Shown here one piece after another: positions 24,328 to 32,773 of a stretch of DNA of 64,000 nt. Below the pieces are notes generated by a model, which made no database searches, was not told the origin of the DNA, and was given only the letters and a program-made list of their open reading frames with translations. The stretch spans positions 1 to 64,000 of the forward strand of contig CAZQMF010000001.1 of assembly GCA_964594235.1 (NCBI GenBank), given 5' to 3'. The position numbers and the translations under genes are program-made. Each line of letters begins with the position of its first letter. Positions within the stretch are counted from its first letter, which is position 1. The DNA is from CAYLHS01 sp964594235 (GTDB taxonomy: Bacteria; Actinomycetota; Acidimicrobiia; Spongiisociales; UBA4744).

Positions 24328-25614
24328 TCACCGACCCAACCGGTCGAGCATGCGGTACCCCCAGGCGGCGAACGGAAGGAACCACGGTCGAGACCGGTAG
24401 TACCACCGTGTCGGCTGGGGAATCTCGGAGAACGGACTCGACGCCAGTTGGCCGGTCATCATCGCTGCAACGTCGATACCGAGATAGGTGCCGAGTGCCA
24501 CGCCGTGGCCCCCGTAGCCCATGGCGTACCAGATGCCGTCGTTCATCCCGATGTGGGGAAGGAGATCGAAAGTGGCGGCGAGCTTCCCACCCCAGCTGTG
24601 GGTGATGCGGTACGTCTCGAGCTGCGGAAAGATCTCGAGCAGCCTGCGCTGGAGATCGCTGCCACTCTCGTGGAGGTCCAGGTCGGGCCGGAGGTTGCGA
24701 CGCCCGCCGAGAAGAATCCGATCATCGGGTGTACGGCGGATGTAGTTGAGGAATCTGCGCGCCGTCCACAACATGTGCCCCCCAGGGATCAACTCCTTGG
24801 CGAGGTGCTCCGGTAGGGGCTCGGTGACGATGGAGTAGCTCCCGATCGGCACGACCTTTCGGCGGATGTTCGGGAACAAGGACCCGGTGTAGCCGTTGGT
24901 CGCCACGAGCACCCGTTCTGCTCTGAGCGATCCCCGACTGGTGACGATCCGATAGCCGGATCCGTCCCGGTGTAGGCCGATCACTTCGGAGTGCTCTGTG
25001 ATGGTTGCGCCCGCTCGCAGTGCTGCACGGGCCAGCCCGAACGTATAACGGGCGGGGTGCAGACCGCCGCTCACCATGTCGGTCAGGGCGACCGAGAACA
25101 GGTCGCTGCCGACCACCTTTCGGACGTCGGGTCCGATCGACACGTCGATCGGGAAGTCCAGGTTCTCGGCGCTCCAGCGTGCATCTGCGCTGAGGTGTTT
25201 GACGTCACGCCGAGTGAATCCGAGTTCGGCGGCGCCGTACCTGGCGAAGAAGCAGTCGATACCTTCCAACCGGACGACCTGCTCGACTCTCTCGATGGCG
25301 TCGATCGAAGCCTGCCAGAGCCTGCGACCCAGGTCGCCGTAGCGGCGTAGAAGGGGCTCGACCGGCGGCTTGACACCGTGAATGGCCATGCCGGCATTGA
25401 TCCCACTTGCACCCTCACCGACGGCGCGGGTGTCGAGAACGGCCGTGGCGAGCCCGGCCCGCGCCAGGCCCCGGGCAGCATTGAGACCTGTTATCCCTGC
25501 CCCGATGACGGCGACGTCGACCGTCGCCGGGGGATCGACGGTCGGGAGGGTGTCGGAGTAGTCGTCGGTCCAAAACGGAACGGTGCGAACGTCCATGGGC
25601 GGAACGCTACTCAT
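24328..25614 (-). CDS. FAD-dependent amine oxidoreductase (DAO family, PuuB-like)
   Basis: 428 residues (ATG 25614; ATG 25596 is an alternative). The DAO/GlpO-type FAD fold begins with VDVAVIGAGITGLNAARGLARAG, then GASGINAGMAIHG, the VLVATNGYTGSLFP region, and the C-terminal YAMGYGGHGVALGTYLG that closes on the flavin. The order of motifs matches gamma-glutamylputrescine oxidase and related amine or imino-acid oxidases, which oxidise an amine to an aldehyde plus ammonia and H2O2. The neighbouring mmsA and PotABCD genes support an amine substrate. No ligase of the PuuA type is in the window, so the glutamylated-substrate route is not established. Confidence 0.75.
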   Translation of the reverse strand: MSSVPPMDVRTVPFWTDDYSDTLPTVDPPATVDVAVIGAGITGLNAARGLARAGLATAVLDTRAVGEGASGINAGMAIHGVKPPVEPLLRRYGDLGRRLWQASIDAIERVEQVVRLEGIDCFFARYGAAELGFTRRDVKHLSADARWSAENLDFPIDVSIGPDVRKVVGSDLFSVALTDMVSGGLHPARYTFGLARAALRAGATITEHSEVIGLHRDGSGYRIVTSRGSLRAERVLVATNGYTGSLFPNIRRKVVPIGSYSIVTEPLPEHLAKELIPGGHMLWTARRFLNYIRRTPDDRILLGGRRNLRPDLDLHESGSDLQRRLLEIFPQLETYRITHSWGGKLAATFDLLPHIGMNDGIWYAMGYGGHGVALGTYLGIDVAAMMTGQLASSPFSEIPQPTRWYYRSRPWFLPFAAWGYRMLDRLGR

Positions 25615-25670
25615 TTTCCCGGGCGGAACCGACTACGGCGTCCGCCGCTGACTAACGTGCAGGGCACCGA

Positions 25671-27284
25671 ATGGCGGATCTGATACTGCGAGGCGGCACC
25701 ATCTACACGATGGACAGCGCGCGCAGTCGGGGAACGTCCGTGTTGATACGCGACGGACGAATCCAGGCCATCGGGCATGGGGAGGAGTTCCCTCGCGACT
25801 CCTCAACCGAGGTGATCGACCTCCATGGCAGATTCGTTCTACCCGGTTTCCAAGACGCTCACGTTCACCCACCGACAGGTGGGCTGAGCCTGCTGCGCTG
25901 CAACCTGCACAAGGACACGACCAGCGAGCAGTATCTCGAGACGATCCATCGCTACGCCGTGGAGCATCTCGACGAGGAGTGGATCTTGGGTGGCGGTTGG
26001 GCGATGGACGCGTTCCCCGGTGGCACTCCCACACGCGAAGGACTCGACGCCATCGTTCCGGATCGCCCTGCGTTTCTGGTCAACAGGGATGGGCACGGCG
26101 CATGGGTGAACTCGGTCGCACTGAAGCTGGCAGGCGTGGACCGATCCACACCCGACCCGATCGACGGGAGGATCGAGCGCAACTCCATGGGTGAACCGGC
26201 CGGCACCCTCCAGGAGGGGGCGATGGAGCTGGTGCATCGTGTCGTTCCCGAAGACACCGAAGAAACCTACCTCCGGGGTCTGAAGGTGGCGCAGGAGTAC
26301 CTCCTATCGCTCGGGATCACGGCGTGGCAAGACGCCGACGTGACCCCGAGCACCGAGGCTGCCTACCGCAGACTCGCCGAAGCAGGCAACCTCCATGCGC
26401 GCGTTGTTGGTGCCCTGTGGTGGGAACGTTCCGAAGGTGAGGAGCAGATCGAAAGACTGATCCAGCGCCGTTCCGAGGGGTTCGCTGCCGGATTCCGGCC
26501 AACGAGCATCAAGATGATGCTCGACGGCGTATTCGAGAATTTCACCGCCTCGATGCTCGACCCCTACCTCGATGCCGGCGGTGCGTCGAGTGGCAACACG
26601 GGCATCGACTTCATCGACCCCGGCATGTTGCAGCGGTACGTGACGATCCTCGACGCCGAAGGCTTCCAGGTGCACTTCCACGCCATCGGCGACCGCGCGG
26701 TCAGAAACGCGCTCGATGCCGTCGAATCGGCTCGTCACACCAACGGCTGGAACGACCACCGGCACCATATCTCACACATCCAAGTGGTTCACCCCGATGA
26801 CCTCCCGCGATTCCGCAGGCTCGATGTCGTCGCCAACGGGCAGCCGTTCTGGGCGTGCATGGACGGGTACCAGGCCGAGCTGACGATCCCGTTCCTCGGA
26901 CCTGACAGAAGCGCGGGTCAGTACCCGTTCGCGTCGCTCCTGCGCGATGGCGCAGCGCTGGCGTTCGGCAGCGACTGGTCGGTCTCGACACCTGATCCCC
27001 TCCTCGAGATCGAAACGGCCGTCACCAGGATCTCGCCCGACGATCGCACCATGCCGGTCTTCTACCCGAACGAACGCATCGGGCTACATGAGGCGCTCGC
27101 AGCCTTCACGATCGGATCGGCCTACGTCAACCACCTCGAGGGGCAGACCGGATCGATCGAGCCGGGGAAGCTCGCCGATCTCGTTGTGCTCGACAGGGAT
27201 CCTTTCGAAGCTGAACCGATTGGCGAAACAAGGGTCGATTTCACCATGATCGAAGGCAAGATCCTCTACAGACGGGAGAACTGA
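25671..27284 (+). CDS. Amidohydrolase, YtcJ-like (metal-dependent)
   Basis: 537 residues, length typical of the YtcJ/Amidohydro_3 family. ADLILRGGTIYTMD opens the small beta-sandwich; the metal site is DAHVHPP, followed by HFHAIGDRAV, HHISHIQVVHP and FGSDWSVSTPDPL (catalytic Asp); GKLADLVVLDRDPF closes the sandwich. Such enzymes hydrolyse amides or cyclic amides with unknown natural substrates. It is directly upstream of the PotABCD genes on the same strand (8 bp from the potA ATG), suggesting it processes the imported compound or a conjugate of it. Cytosolic; no signal peptide. Confidence 0.8.
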   Translation: MADLILRGGTIYTMDSARSRGTSVLIRDGRIQAIGHGEEFPRDSSTEVIDLHGRFVLPGFQDAHVHPPTGGLSLLRCNLHKDTTSEQYLETIHRYAVEHLDEEWILGGGWAMDAFPGGTPTREGLDAIVPDRPAFLVNRDGHGAWVNSVALKLAGVDRSTPDPIDGRIERNSMGEPAGTLQEGAMELVHRVVPEDTEETYLRGLKVAQEYLLSLGITAWQDADVTPSTEAAYRRLAEAGNLHARVVGALWWERSEGEEQIERLIQRRSEGFAAGFRPTSIKMMLDGVFENFTASMLDPYLDAGGASSGNTGIDFIDPGMLQRYVTILDAEGFQVHFHAIGDRAVRNALDAVESARHTNGWNDHRHHISHIQVVHPDDLPRFRRLDVVANGQPFWACMDGYQAELTIPFLGPDRSAGQYPFASLLRDGAALAFGSDWSVSTPDPLLEIETAVTRISPDDRTMPVFYPNERIGLHEALAAFTIGSAYVNHLEGQTGSIEPGKLADLVVLDRDPFEAEPIGETRVDFTMIEGKILYRREN

Positions 27285-27291
27285 TGAAGGG

Positions 27292-28371
27292 ATGGGGGTC
27301 AAAGTGACTTCGGCAGCGGTGGAGCTGTCGGGCATCACCAAACGCTTTGGTGAGGTCGTGGCTGTCAACGATCTGGACCTGACCATCGGTGATGGCGAGT
27401 TCTTCTCGCTCCTGGGCCCGTCGGGATGCGGCAAGACCACGACGTTGCGCATGATCGCTGGCCTCGACTTTCCGACTGAGGGAAGTATCCGGGTGTTCGG
27501 GGAGGAAATGGGGCTCCGGCCTCCGAACAAACGGCCGATCAACACAGTGTTCCAGTCGTATGCCCTGTTCCCACACATGACCGTCGCCCAGAACATCGGA
27601 TTCGGACTCGAAATGCGCGGCATCGAGCGATCAGACGTCGACACACAGGTGGACGAGGCGGTGCAGCTCGTGCGTCTCAGCGGCATGGAACGACGCAAAC
27701 CGACACAGCTCTCCGGGGGGCAACAACAGCGGGTGGCGCTCGCGCGTGCGCTCGTGAACCGTCCGAAGGTGTTGCTGCTCGATGAACCGCTTGGAGCGCT
27801 CGACCTGAAGCTCCGCCAGGCGATGCAGACCGAGCTGAAAGACCTCCAGGAACGGGTTGGAATCTCGTTCGTGTATGTGACCCACGACCAGGAAGAGGCG
27901 TTGACGATGTCGGATCGGATCGGCGTCATGAACGACGGGGTCCTGCTTCAGGTCGGCACGCCTGAACAGATCTACGAACATCCCGAAACCAGATTCGTTG
28001 CGGACTTCATCGGAGAGACGGCGTTCATCGACGGAGTAGTTGCAGAGTCGGGAGTCGTCCGTCTGCCCAACGGGAACACCGTTCGCACTCGCACCGACGT
28101 CCCCTCGGGCACCGCGGTGACGTTGGCCCTTCGTCCCGAACGGCTCTATCTCGCACCGCCCGACGAACCAGCGCCTGCGTCGGTCAATCAGATCGACGGA
28201 ACCGTGCGCCGTCGCGTATACCTCGGGAGCGCCAACTTCTACGAGGTCGATGTCGGGTTCGACACATTGAAGGTTCGGCTCGAGAACACGATCATCGCCG
28301 CGACATACGCGCCGGGTGATGCGGTGGTGGTGCAGTGGCAGCCCGGCTCGTCGAAGGCACTGTCAGAGTGA
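27292..28371 (+). CDS. potA: Spermidine/putrescine-type ABC transporter ATPase
   Basis: 359 residues (ATG 27292; GTG 27304 also possible). Walker A GPSGCGKTTTLRM, Q-loop VFQSYALFPHMTV, signature LSGGQQQRVALARAL, Walker B VLLLDEPLGALDLKLR and H-loop VYVTHDQEEAL. A C-terminal TOBE/OB domain (~280-359) is typical of PotA/MalK-class subunits. It powers the importer formed with the two downstream permeases and the lipoprotein. The stop overlaps the next start (GTGA). Polyamine specificity is inferred from the family of all four subunits and from the surrounding catabolic genes. Confidence 0.88.
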   Translation: MGVKVTSAAVELSGITKRFGEVVAVNDLDLTIGDGEFFSLLGPSGCGKTTTLRMIAGLDFPTEGSIRVFGEEMGLRPPNKRPINTVFQSYALFPHMTVAQNIGFGLEMRGIERSDVDTQVDEAVQLVRLSGMERRKPTQLSGGQQQRVALARALVNRPKVLLLDEPLGALDLKLRQAMQTELKDLQERVGISFVYVTHDQEEALTMSDRIGVMNDGVLLQVGTPEQIYEHPETRFVADFIGETAFIDGVVAESGVVRLPNGNTVRTRTDVPSGTAVTLALRPERLYLAPPDEPAPASVNQIDGTVRRRVYLGSANFYEVDVGFDTLKVRLENTIIAATYAPGDAVVVQWQPGSSKALSE

Positions 28372-29252
28372 GCGTCGAGACAGGCCCGGTGTCACCCGAT
28401 CTCGAACGTGCTGCCGAGCGTGCAGAACGACGAAGGGGATTCCGGCTGGGACTCCCGGGCTTCGCCTATCTGGTGATCTTCTTCGCGATCCCGCTCGTCA
28501 TGGTGTTCGTCTACTCGTTCGCGACGCGCAGCTCGACCGGAAAGACCCTGCTCCAGGACTGGAACCTCAACTCGTACCGCCGACTGGCAGAGTCGATCGT
28601 GGTGCAGATCGCCTGGCGGTCGCTCTGGCTGGCCGTTCTGGCCACCGTCATCTGTCTGATCCTCGCCTACCCGTTCGCGTACTTCATCGCGACCAGACGA
28701 CCGGCCATCCGCAACGCACTCCTCGTCCTGGTGATGATCCCGTTCTGGTCCAACTTCCTGGTCAGGACGTACGCGTGGCGAGTGTTGCTCGGGTCCGACG
28801 GTCCCGTCTCGCAGTTGACGTCGCTCCTTGGATTGGGGGAAACCCGCATCCTCTTCACGCCGCTCGCCATCCTGATCGGCCTCGTCTACGGGTTCCTACC
28901 GTTCATGGTGTTGCCGCTGTATGCGGCGATCGAGCGGATCGACTGGAGTCTCGTCGAAGCAGCGCGTGACCTGTACGCGAGCGGATGGCAGGCGTTCCGC
29001 AGGGTCACGCTGCCGCTGAGCCGTCCGGGAGTGGTCGCCGGCTCCATCCTCGTGTTCATTCCGAGCCTCGGCGCGTATGTGACGCCGGAGATCCTCGGCG
29101 GCGCGAAGACCACCCTGCTGGGGAGCTATATCGTCCAGCAGTTCCTCGCCGCCCGGAATTGGCCGTTCGGATCGGCTCTGTCCTTCGCCGTGATGGCGGT
29201 CATGCTCGCGGCGACCCTCATCTACTTTCGAGAAGGAGGGCGGACCCTGTGA
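28368..29252 (+). CDS. potB: Spermidine/putrescine-type ABC permease, subunit B
   Basis: 294 residues from GTG 28368, overlapping the potA stop by 4 bp. Six membrane helices are expected; visible ones include GFAYLVIFFAIPLVMVFVYSF and LAVLATVICLILAYPFAYFIA. The EAA loop that docks to the ATPase is EAARDLYASGWQAFRRVTLPLSRPG. FVPSLGAYV-like residues (FIPSLGAYVTPEILGG) are typical of PotB. Forms a heterodimeric channel with PotC. Confidence 0.88.
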   Translation: MSVETGPVSPDLERAAERAERRRGFRLGLPGFAYLVIFFAIPLVMVFVYSFATRSSTGKTLLQDWNLNSYRRLAESIVVQIAWRSLWLAVLATVICLILAYPFAYFIATRRPAIRNALLVLVMIPFWSNFLVRTYAWRVLLGSDGPVSQLTSLLGLGETRILFTPLAILIGLVYGFLPFMVLPLYAAIERIDWSLVEAARDLYASGWQAFRRVTLPLSRPGVVAGSILVFIPSLGAYVTPEILGGAKTTLLGSYIVQQFLAARNWPFGSALSFAVMAVMLAATLIYFREGGRTL

Positions 29253-30106
29253 ACTCCGGCACCCGACCGAAGGGCCTCGTCGAGCGGCTCCTCGCGGCCA
29301 ACTCGTGGATCGTGTACACGTTCTTCTACGCCCCGATCTTCGTGCTGGTCTTCTTCTCCTTCAACGACAACCGCAACGTCGGCGTGTGGACCCACGCCAG
29401 CCTCCGCTGGTATGGGGAACTCGCACAGAGTCACGACATCATCCGCTCCGTCAGGAACTCGCTGATCGTCGCCACCGTGGCGACCATCGTGTCGACGGTG
29501 ATCGGCACCGCTGCGGCACTCTCGATGGAACGGTTCCGGTATCGGGGTCAGCGCACCTACGACGCACTCCTGTATCTACCGATCATCATCCCGGACGTGA
29601 CGATGGCAGTGATGATGCTGCTGTTCTTCGTGCAAGCCTTCGGCATCACGAACAACCTGTTGGGGACCAGGATCGAACTCGGACTCGGATCCATCTCACT
29701 CGCCCACATCGCTTTCGACATCTCGTTCGTCGCCGTGGTCGTCCGCGCGCGCCTCGCCGAGATGGACTCGAGTCTGGAGGAGGCGGCTCGCGACCTCTAC
29801 GCGAGTCGTTGGCAGACGTTTCGGAAGGTCACCCTTCCGTTGATCATGCCGGGAGTGGCCGGCGGGGCACTCCTCGCACTCACGATGTCGCTCGACGACG
29901 TGGTGGTCACCAGCTTCGTCACCGGGCCGGGGTCGACGACTCTGCCCGTGTACGTGTTCGGCCTCGTGAAGAGGGGTGTGACGCCGCTCGTCAATGCCGT
30001 GTCGACGCTCATGCTGGTAGCGTCGATGTTGCTGGTTGCAGGCTCGCTCTTCTTCCAGCGAAGAAGCCGAGCGACAGGCCGAGGAGGAGGGACTGTTGAA
30101 ACCTAG
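29249..30106 (+). CDS. potC: Spermidine/putrescine-type ABC permease, subunit C
   Basis: 285 residues from GTG 29249 (4-bp overlap with potB, AAGGAGG upstream). Hydrophobic segments include VYTFFYAPIFVLVFFSF and NSLIVATVATIVSTVIGTAAAL; the EAA loop is EAARDLYASRWQTFRKVTLPLIMPG and the TMSLDDVVVTSFVTGPG motif is typical of PotC. Its 3' end overlaps the start of the substrate-binding protein by 11 bases, so all four subunits are translationally linked. Confidence 0.88.
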   Translation: MNSGTRPKGLVERLLAANSWIVYTFFYAPIFVLVFFSFNDNRNVGVWTHASLRWYGELAQSHDIIRSVRNSLIVATVATIVSTVIGTAAALSMERFRYRGQRTYDALLYLPIIIPDVTMAVMMLLFFVQAFGITNNLLGTRIELGLGSISLAHIAFDISFVAVVVRARLAEMDSSLEEAARDLYASRWQTFRKVTLPLIMPGVAGGALLALTMSLDDVVVTSFVTGPGSTTLPVYVFGLVKRGVTPLVNAVSTLMLVASMLLVAGSLFFQRRSRATGRGGGTVET

Positions 30107-31226
30107 AACCACAATCGTGATCCTGCTGGTGGTGCTGCTCATGGTGGTGATGTCGGCGTGCGGAAATTCGGCCGACACCACAACCACTGGAGCGTCGGCA
30201 CAGACGACGACTACCGCTGCTGAGGCGATGGGGTGTTCTGCCGGTCAGGTGGACGGGGACTTGAACTTCTACAACTGGTCGGACTACATCGATCCGGACC
30301 TGATCACCGCATTCCAGGATCAGTACGGCGTCACGGTCACCCAGGACTTCTACGAGTCGAACGAGGAGATGCTCGCCAAGATCCAAGCCGGCGTGCACTA
30401 CGACCTGATCGTCCCGTCCGACTACATGGTCGGGATCATGATCGACGACGGCGAGCTGATGAAACTCGACAAAGCCGCCTTGACGAACCTCGGCAACCTG
30501 GATCCACAGTTCGTCAACATGCCGTTCGACCCAACGAGCGACTTTTCGGTGCCATACCAGTGGGGAACGACCGGGCTCGGTGTGGATCTGGCGGTGGTCG
30601 GTGAGGATCACCCGTACTCGTGGGGCATCATCTTCGATCCTGCGATGAACCAGGGCCATCAGGTCTCCATGCTGAACGATGCACGCGAGGCGATGGGCGC
30701 AGCCCTCAAGTACCTGGGGTACTCGCTGAACAGCACGAGCCTCGACGAACTGCAAAAGGCAGCCGATCTGATCAAGTCCGCCAAGGACGTCATCGTCACG
30801 TTCGACTCGGACAACTACAACGACAACCTGATCAACGGTGAAGTATCGATCTCACACGGGTACAACGGGAACTTCTTCACTGCTTTCGACAGTGCAGACA
30901 ACCCGGACCAGTACGAGTACTTCATGCCCGAGGAGGGCGGAACGGTGTGGGTCGACAACATGGCGATCCCGGCCAACGTCGACCACCCGTGCACGGCGCT
31001 CACGTTCATCAACTTCCTGCTGGACGCGCAGAACGGCGCGCAGCTGACCAACTACAACTACTACGCGAGCCCGAACGCCGCAGCGAAGGAGTTCATCGAC
31101 CCTGACATCCTCGGTGATACCGCGGTCTACCCGGACGAGGAGACCATGAAGCGGCTCGAATTCATCGAAGACACAGGCGACTTCGAGATCAACTACACCG
31201 ACTACTTCACCCAAGCCAAGAGCTGA
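30096..31226 (+). CDS. potD: Spermidine/putrescine-binding lipoprotein
   Basis: 376 residues from TTG 30096, preceded by GAGGAGGAGG; the resulting N-terminus is a lipoprotein signal ending in the lipobox MSAC, which an earlier start would bury. After a Thr-rich linker the PotD/PotF fold begins: LNFYNWSDYIDPDLITAFQDQYG, FYESNEEMLAKI, YDLIVPSDYMVG and later PYQWGTTGLGV. Acidic and aromatic residues expected to clamp the amine are present (DNMAIP, YNGNFF). It captures polyamine outside the membrane for PotABC. The exact ligand cannot be read from sequence. Confidence 0.88.
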   Translation: MKPRTTIVILLVVLLMVVMSACGNSADTTTTGASAQTTTTAAEAMGCSAGQVDGDLNFYNWSDYIDPDLITAFQDQYGVTVTQDFYESNEEMLAKIQAGVHYDLIVPSDYMVGIMIDDGELMKLDKAALTNLGNLDPQFVNMPFDPTSDFSVPYQWGTTGLGVDLAVVGEDHPYSWGIIFDPAMNQGHQVSMLNDAREAMGAALKYLGYSLNSTSLDELQKAADLIKSAKDVIVTFDSDNYNDNLINGEVSISHGYNGNFFTAFDSADNPDQYEYFMPEEGGTVWVDNMAIPANVDHPCTALTFINFLLDAQNGAQLTNYNYYASPNAAAKEFIDPDILGDTAVYPDEETMKRLEFIEDTGDFEINYTDYFTQAKS

Positions 31227-31244
31227 GGACCGGAGGAGGGAAGC

Positions 31245-31270
31245 GAGGGGGCGGCTGCAGCCGCCCCCTC
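31245..31270. terminator. Perfect 26-bp palindromic terminator between convergent genes
   Basis: GAGGGGGCGGCTG-CAGCCGCCCCCTC is perfectly self-complementary (13 + 13). It lies 18 bp after the potD stop and overlaps the stop codon of the convergent aldehyde dehydrogenase gene (31269-31271), so it can end both transcripts. Confidence 0.75.
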
Positions 31271-32708
31271 ATCGCACGTTGTCGAGATCGAGTACGACCG
31301 TCTGCAAGTCGGTGAACTCCTCGATACGGCCACGGCCCCAGCCAGTCTCTGTTCCTGCGGCGCCACCGAACGGTTGGAATGTCTCCCAGAAGTCCGTCGA
31401 GTCGTTCACCACGACGGTTCCGGAACGGATCCTGTCCGCGTACCAGAACGCTTTCGAGAGGCTCGACGTGAACACGGCGGCCTGGAGCCCGAGATTGGAT
31501 CGATTGGCGATCGCTACGGCCTCCTCATCGTCGCCTGCAGTGATGATCGGCAGGACCGGTCCGAACGATTCCTCGGAGAACAGTGTGCTGTCCTGAGAGA
31601 CTCTGTCGACAACGGTGAAGCGATAGTAGAGGTCAGTCGGAAAGCCTTCTGCCCTTCCGCCCCCGAGGAGAACATCGGCGCCACGTGCCCTCGCGTTTGC
31701 GATCTGCCGGTCCATCTTCGCTGCCGTCGGCTCGTTGTTGAGAGGGCCCATCGTCGTGGATTCGTCGAAAGGATCACCCAAACGCACGGCATCGGCCGCC
31801 TTCAAGGCGAGTTCGACGAACTCCTCGTGCACGTCGTCGAGAACGATCACACGCTCGGTCGCGCAGCAGACCTGACCTGCGTTGTAGTACGCGCCGTAGA
31901 CGGCGAGCGACGCCGCAGCATGCAGGTTGGCGTCGGTCGTCACGATCGTCGGGCCATTCCCCGACATCTCCATGATCGATCGTTTGATCCCCATCGTGGA
32001 GATGATCTTCTTACCCGTCGCGGTCGAACCGGTGAAACCCACGGCGTCCACGCCATCGTGGGAGACGAGCTTCGCTCCGATCGGGGGGCCACCCGGGATG
32101 ATCGAAACAGCCCCCTTCGGGACACCTGCCTCATCGAACGCCTCGGCGAGCTTGAGGAGCGCCCAGGAGGTGAACTCAGGAGGCTTCACGATGAGTGCGT
32201 TACCGGTGGCAAGGCCGGGGCCGACATACTCGAGTGGGATCGTGACCGGGAAGTTCCATGGTGTGATCACCGCCCACACGCCAATCGGACGGCGGAACGT
32301 GAACATGCGCTTGCTTCGTGACGAGGTCGGGATGACCTCGCCACCGAGACGCTTGGCGTCCTCCGCGGCATTGAGGAAGTACTGGTTCGCTTCGCGGATG
32401 TCCTCGAGGGACTCGGCGTGGTACGGCTTGCCCTGTTCGAGGGTCTGGATCCGGGCGACGTCCTCCACCATGGGCTCGATGGCTGCAGCGATGCGTGCGC
32501 AGAGGCCGGCTCGCTCGAACGCCGACCAGTGGCGCATCTCATCGGTCGCCTCGCGCGCCGCCCGGACCGCAAGGTCGAGGTCAGCCTGCGACGCGAGCGG
32601 CACGTTCGCGATGTGCTCGCCCGTCACCGGGCTGTGCAACTCGTGAACCTGACCGCCGGTTCCCTCGGTCCACTCGCCCGCGAGGTAGAGCTTCAGATCC
32701 TCAGCCAT
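31269..32708 (-). CDS. Aldehyde dehydrogenase
   Basis: 479 residues from ATG 32708 (GGAGG 7 bases upstream; the frame extends further upstream without family similarity). Motifs: VITPWNFPVTIPLEYVGPGLATG, general base in IMEMSGNGPTIV, nucleophile in AGQVCCATER, SEESFGPVLPII. LYLAGEWTEGTGG at the start resembles NAD-dependent lactaldehyde or succinate-semialdehyde dehydrogenases. The C-terminal FGGAAGTETGWGRGRIEEFT departs from the usual FGGxKxSG/R pattern. It converges with potD and diverges from a second aldehyde dehydrogenase gene at 32774, sharing a ~65-bp promoter region. Confidence 0.85.
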   Translation of the reverse strand: MAEDLKLYLAGEWTEGTGGQVHELHSPVTGEHIANVPLASQADLDLAVRAAREATDEMRHWSAFERAGLCARIAAAIEPMVEDVARIQTLEQGKPYHAESLEDIREANQYFLNAAEDAKRLGGEVIPTSSRSKRMFTFRRPIGVWAVITPWNFPVTIPLEYVGPGLATGNALIVKPPEFTSWALLKLAEAFDEAGVPKGAVSIIPGGPPIGAKLVSHDGVDAVGFTGSTATGKKIISTMGIKRSIMEMSGNGPTIVTTDANLHAAASLAVYGAYYNAGQVCCATERVIVLDDVHEEFVELALKAADAVRLGDPFDESTTMGPLNNEPTAAKMDRQIANARARGADVLLGGGRAEGFPTDLYYRFTVVDRVSQDSTLFSEESFGPVLPIITAGDDEEAVAIANRSNLGLQAAVFTSSLSKAFWYADRIRSGTVVVNDSTDFWETFQPFGGAAGTETGWGRGRIEEFTDLQTVVLDLDNVR

Positions 32709-32773
32709 GACACTGCCTCCTTCCTGCAACCATGCTAGGGACGCTTCGCCGTGTCGGACCCTGGACAGGTAGG

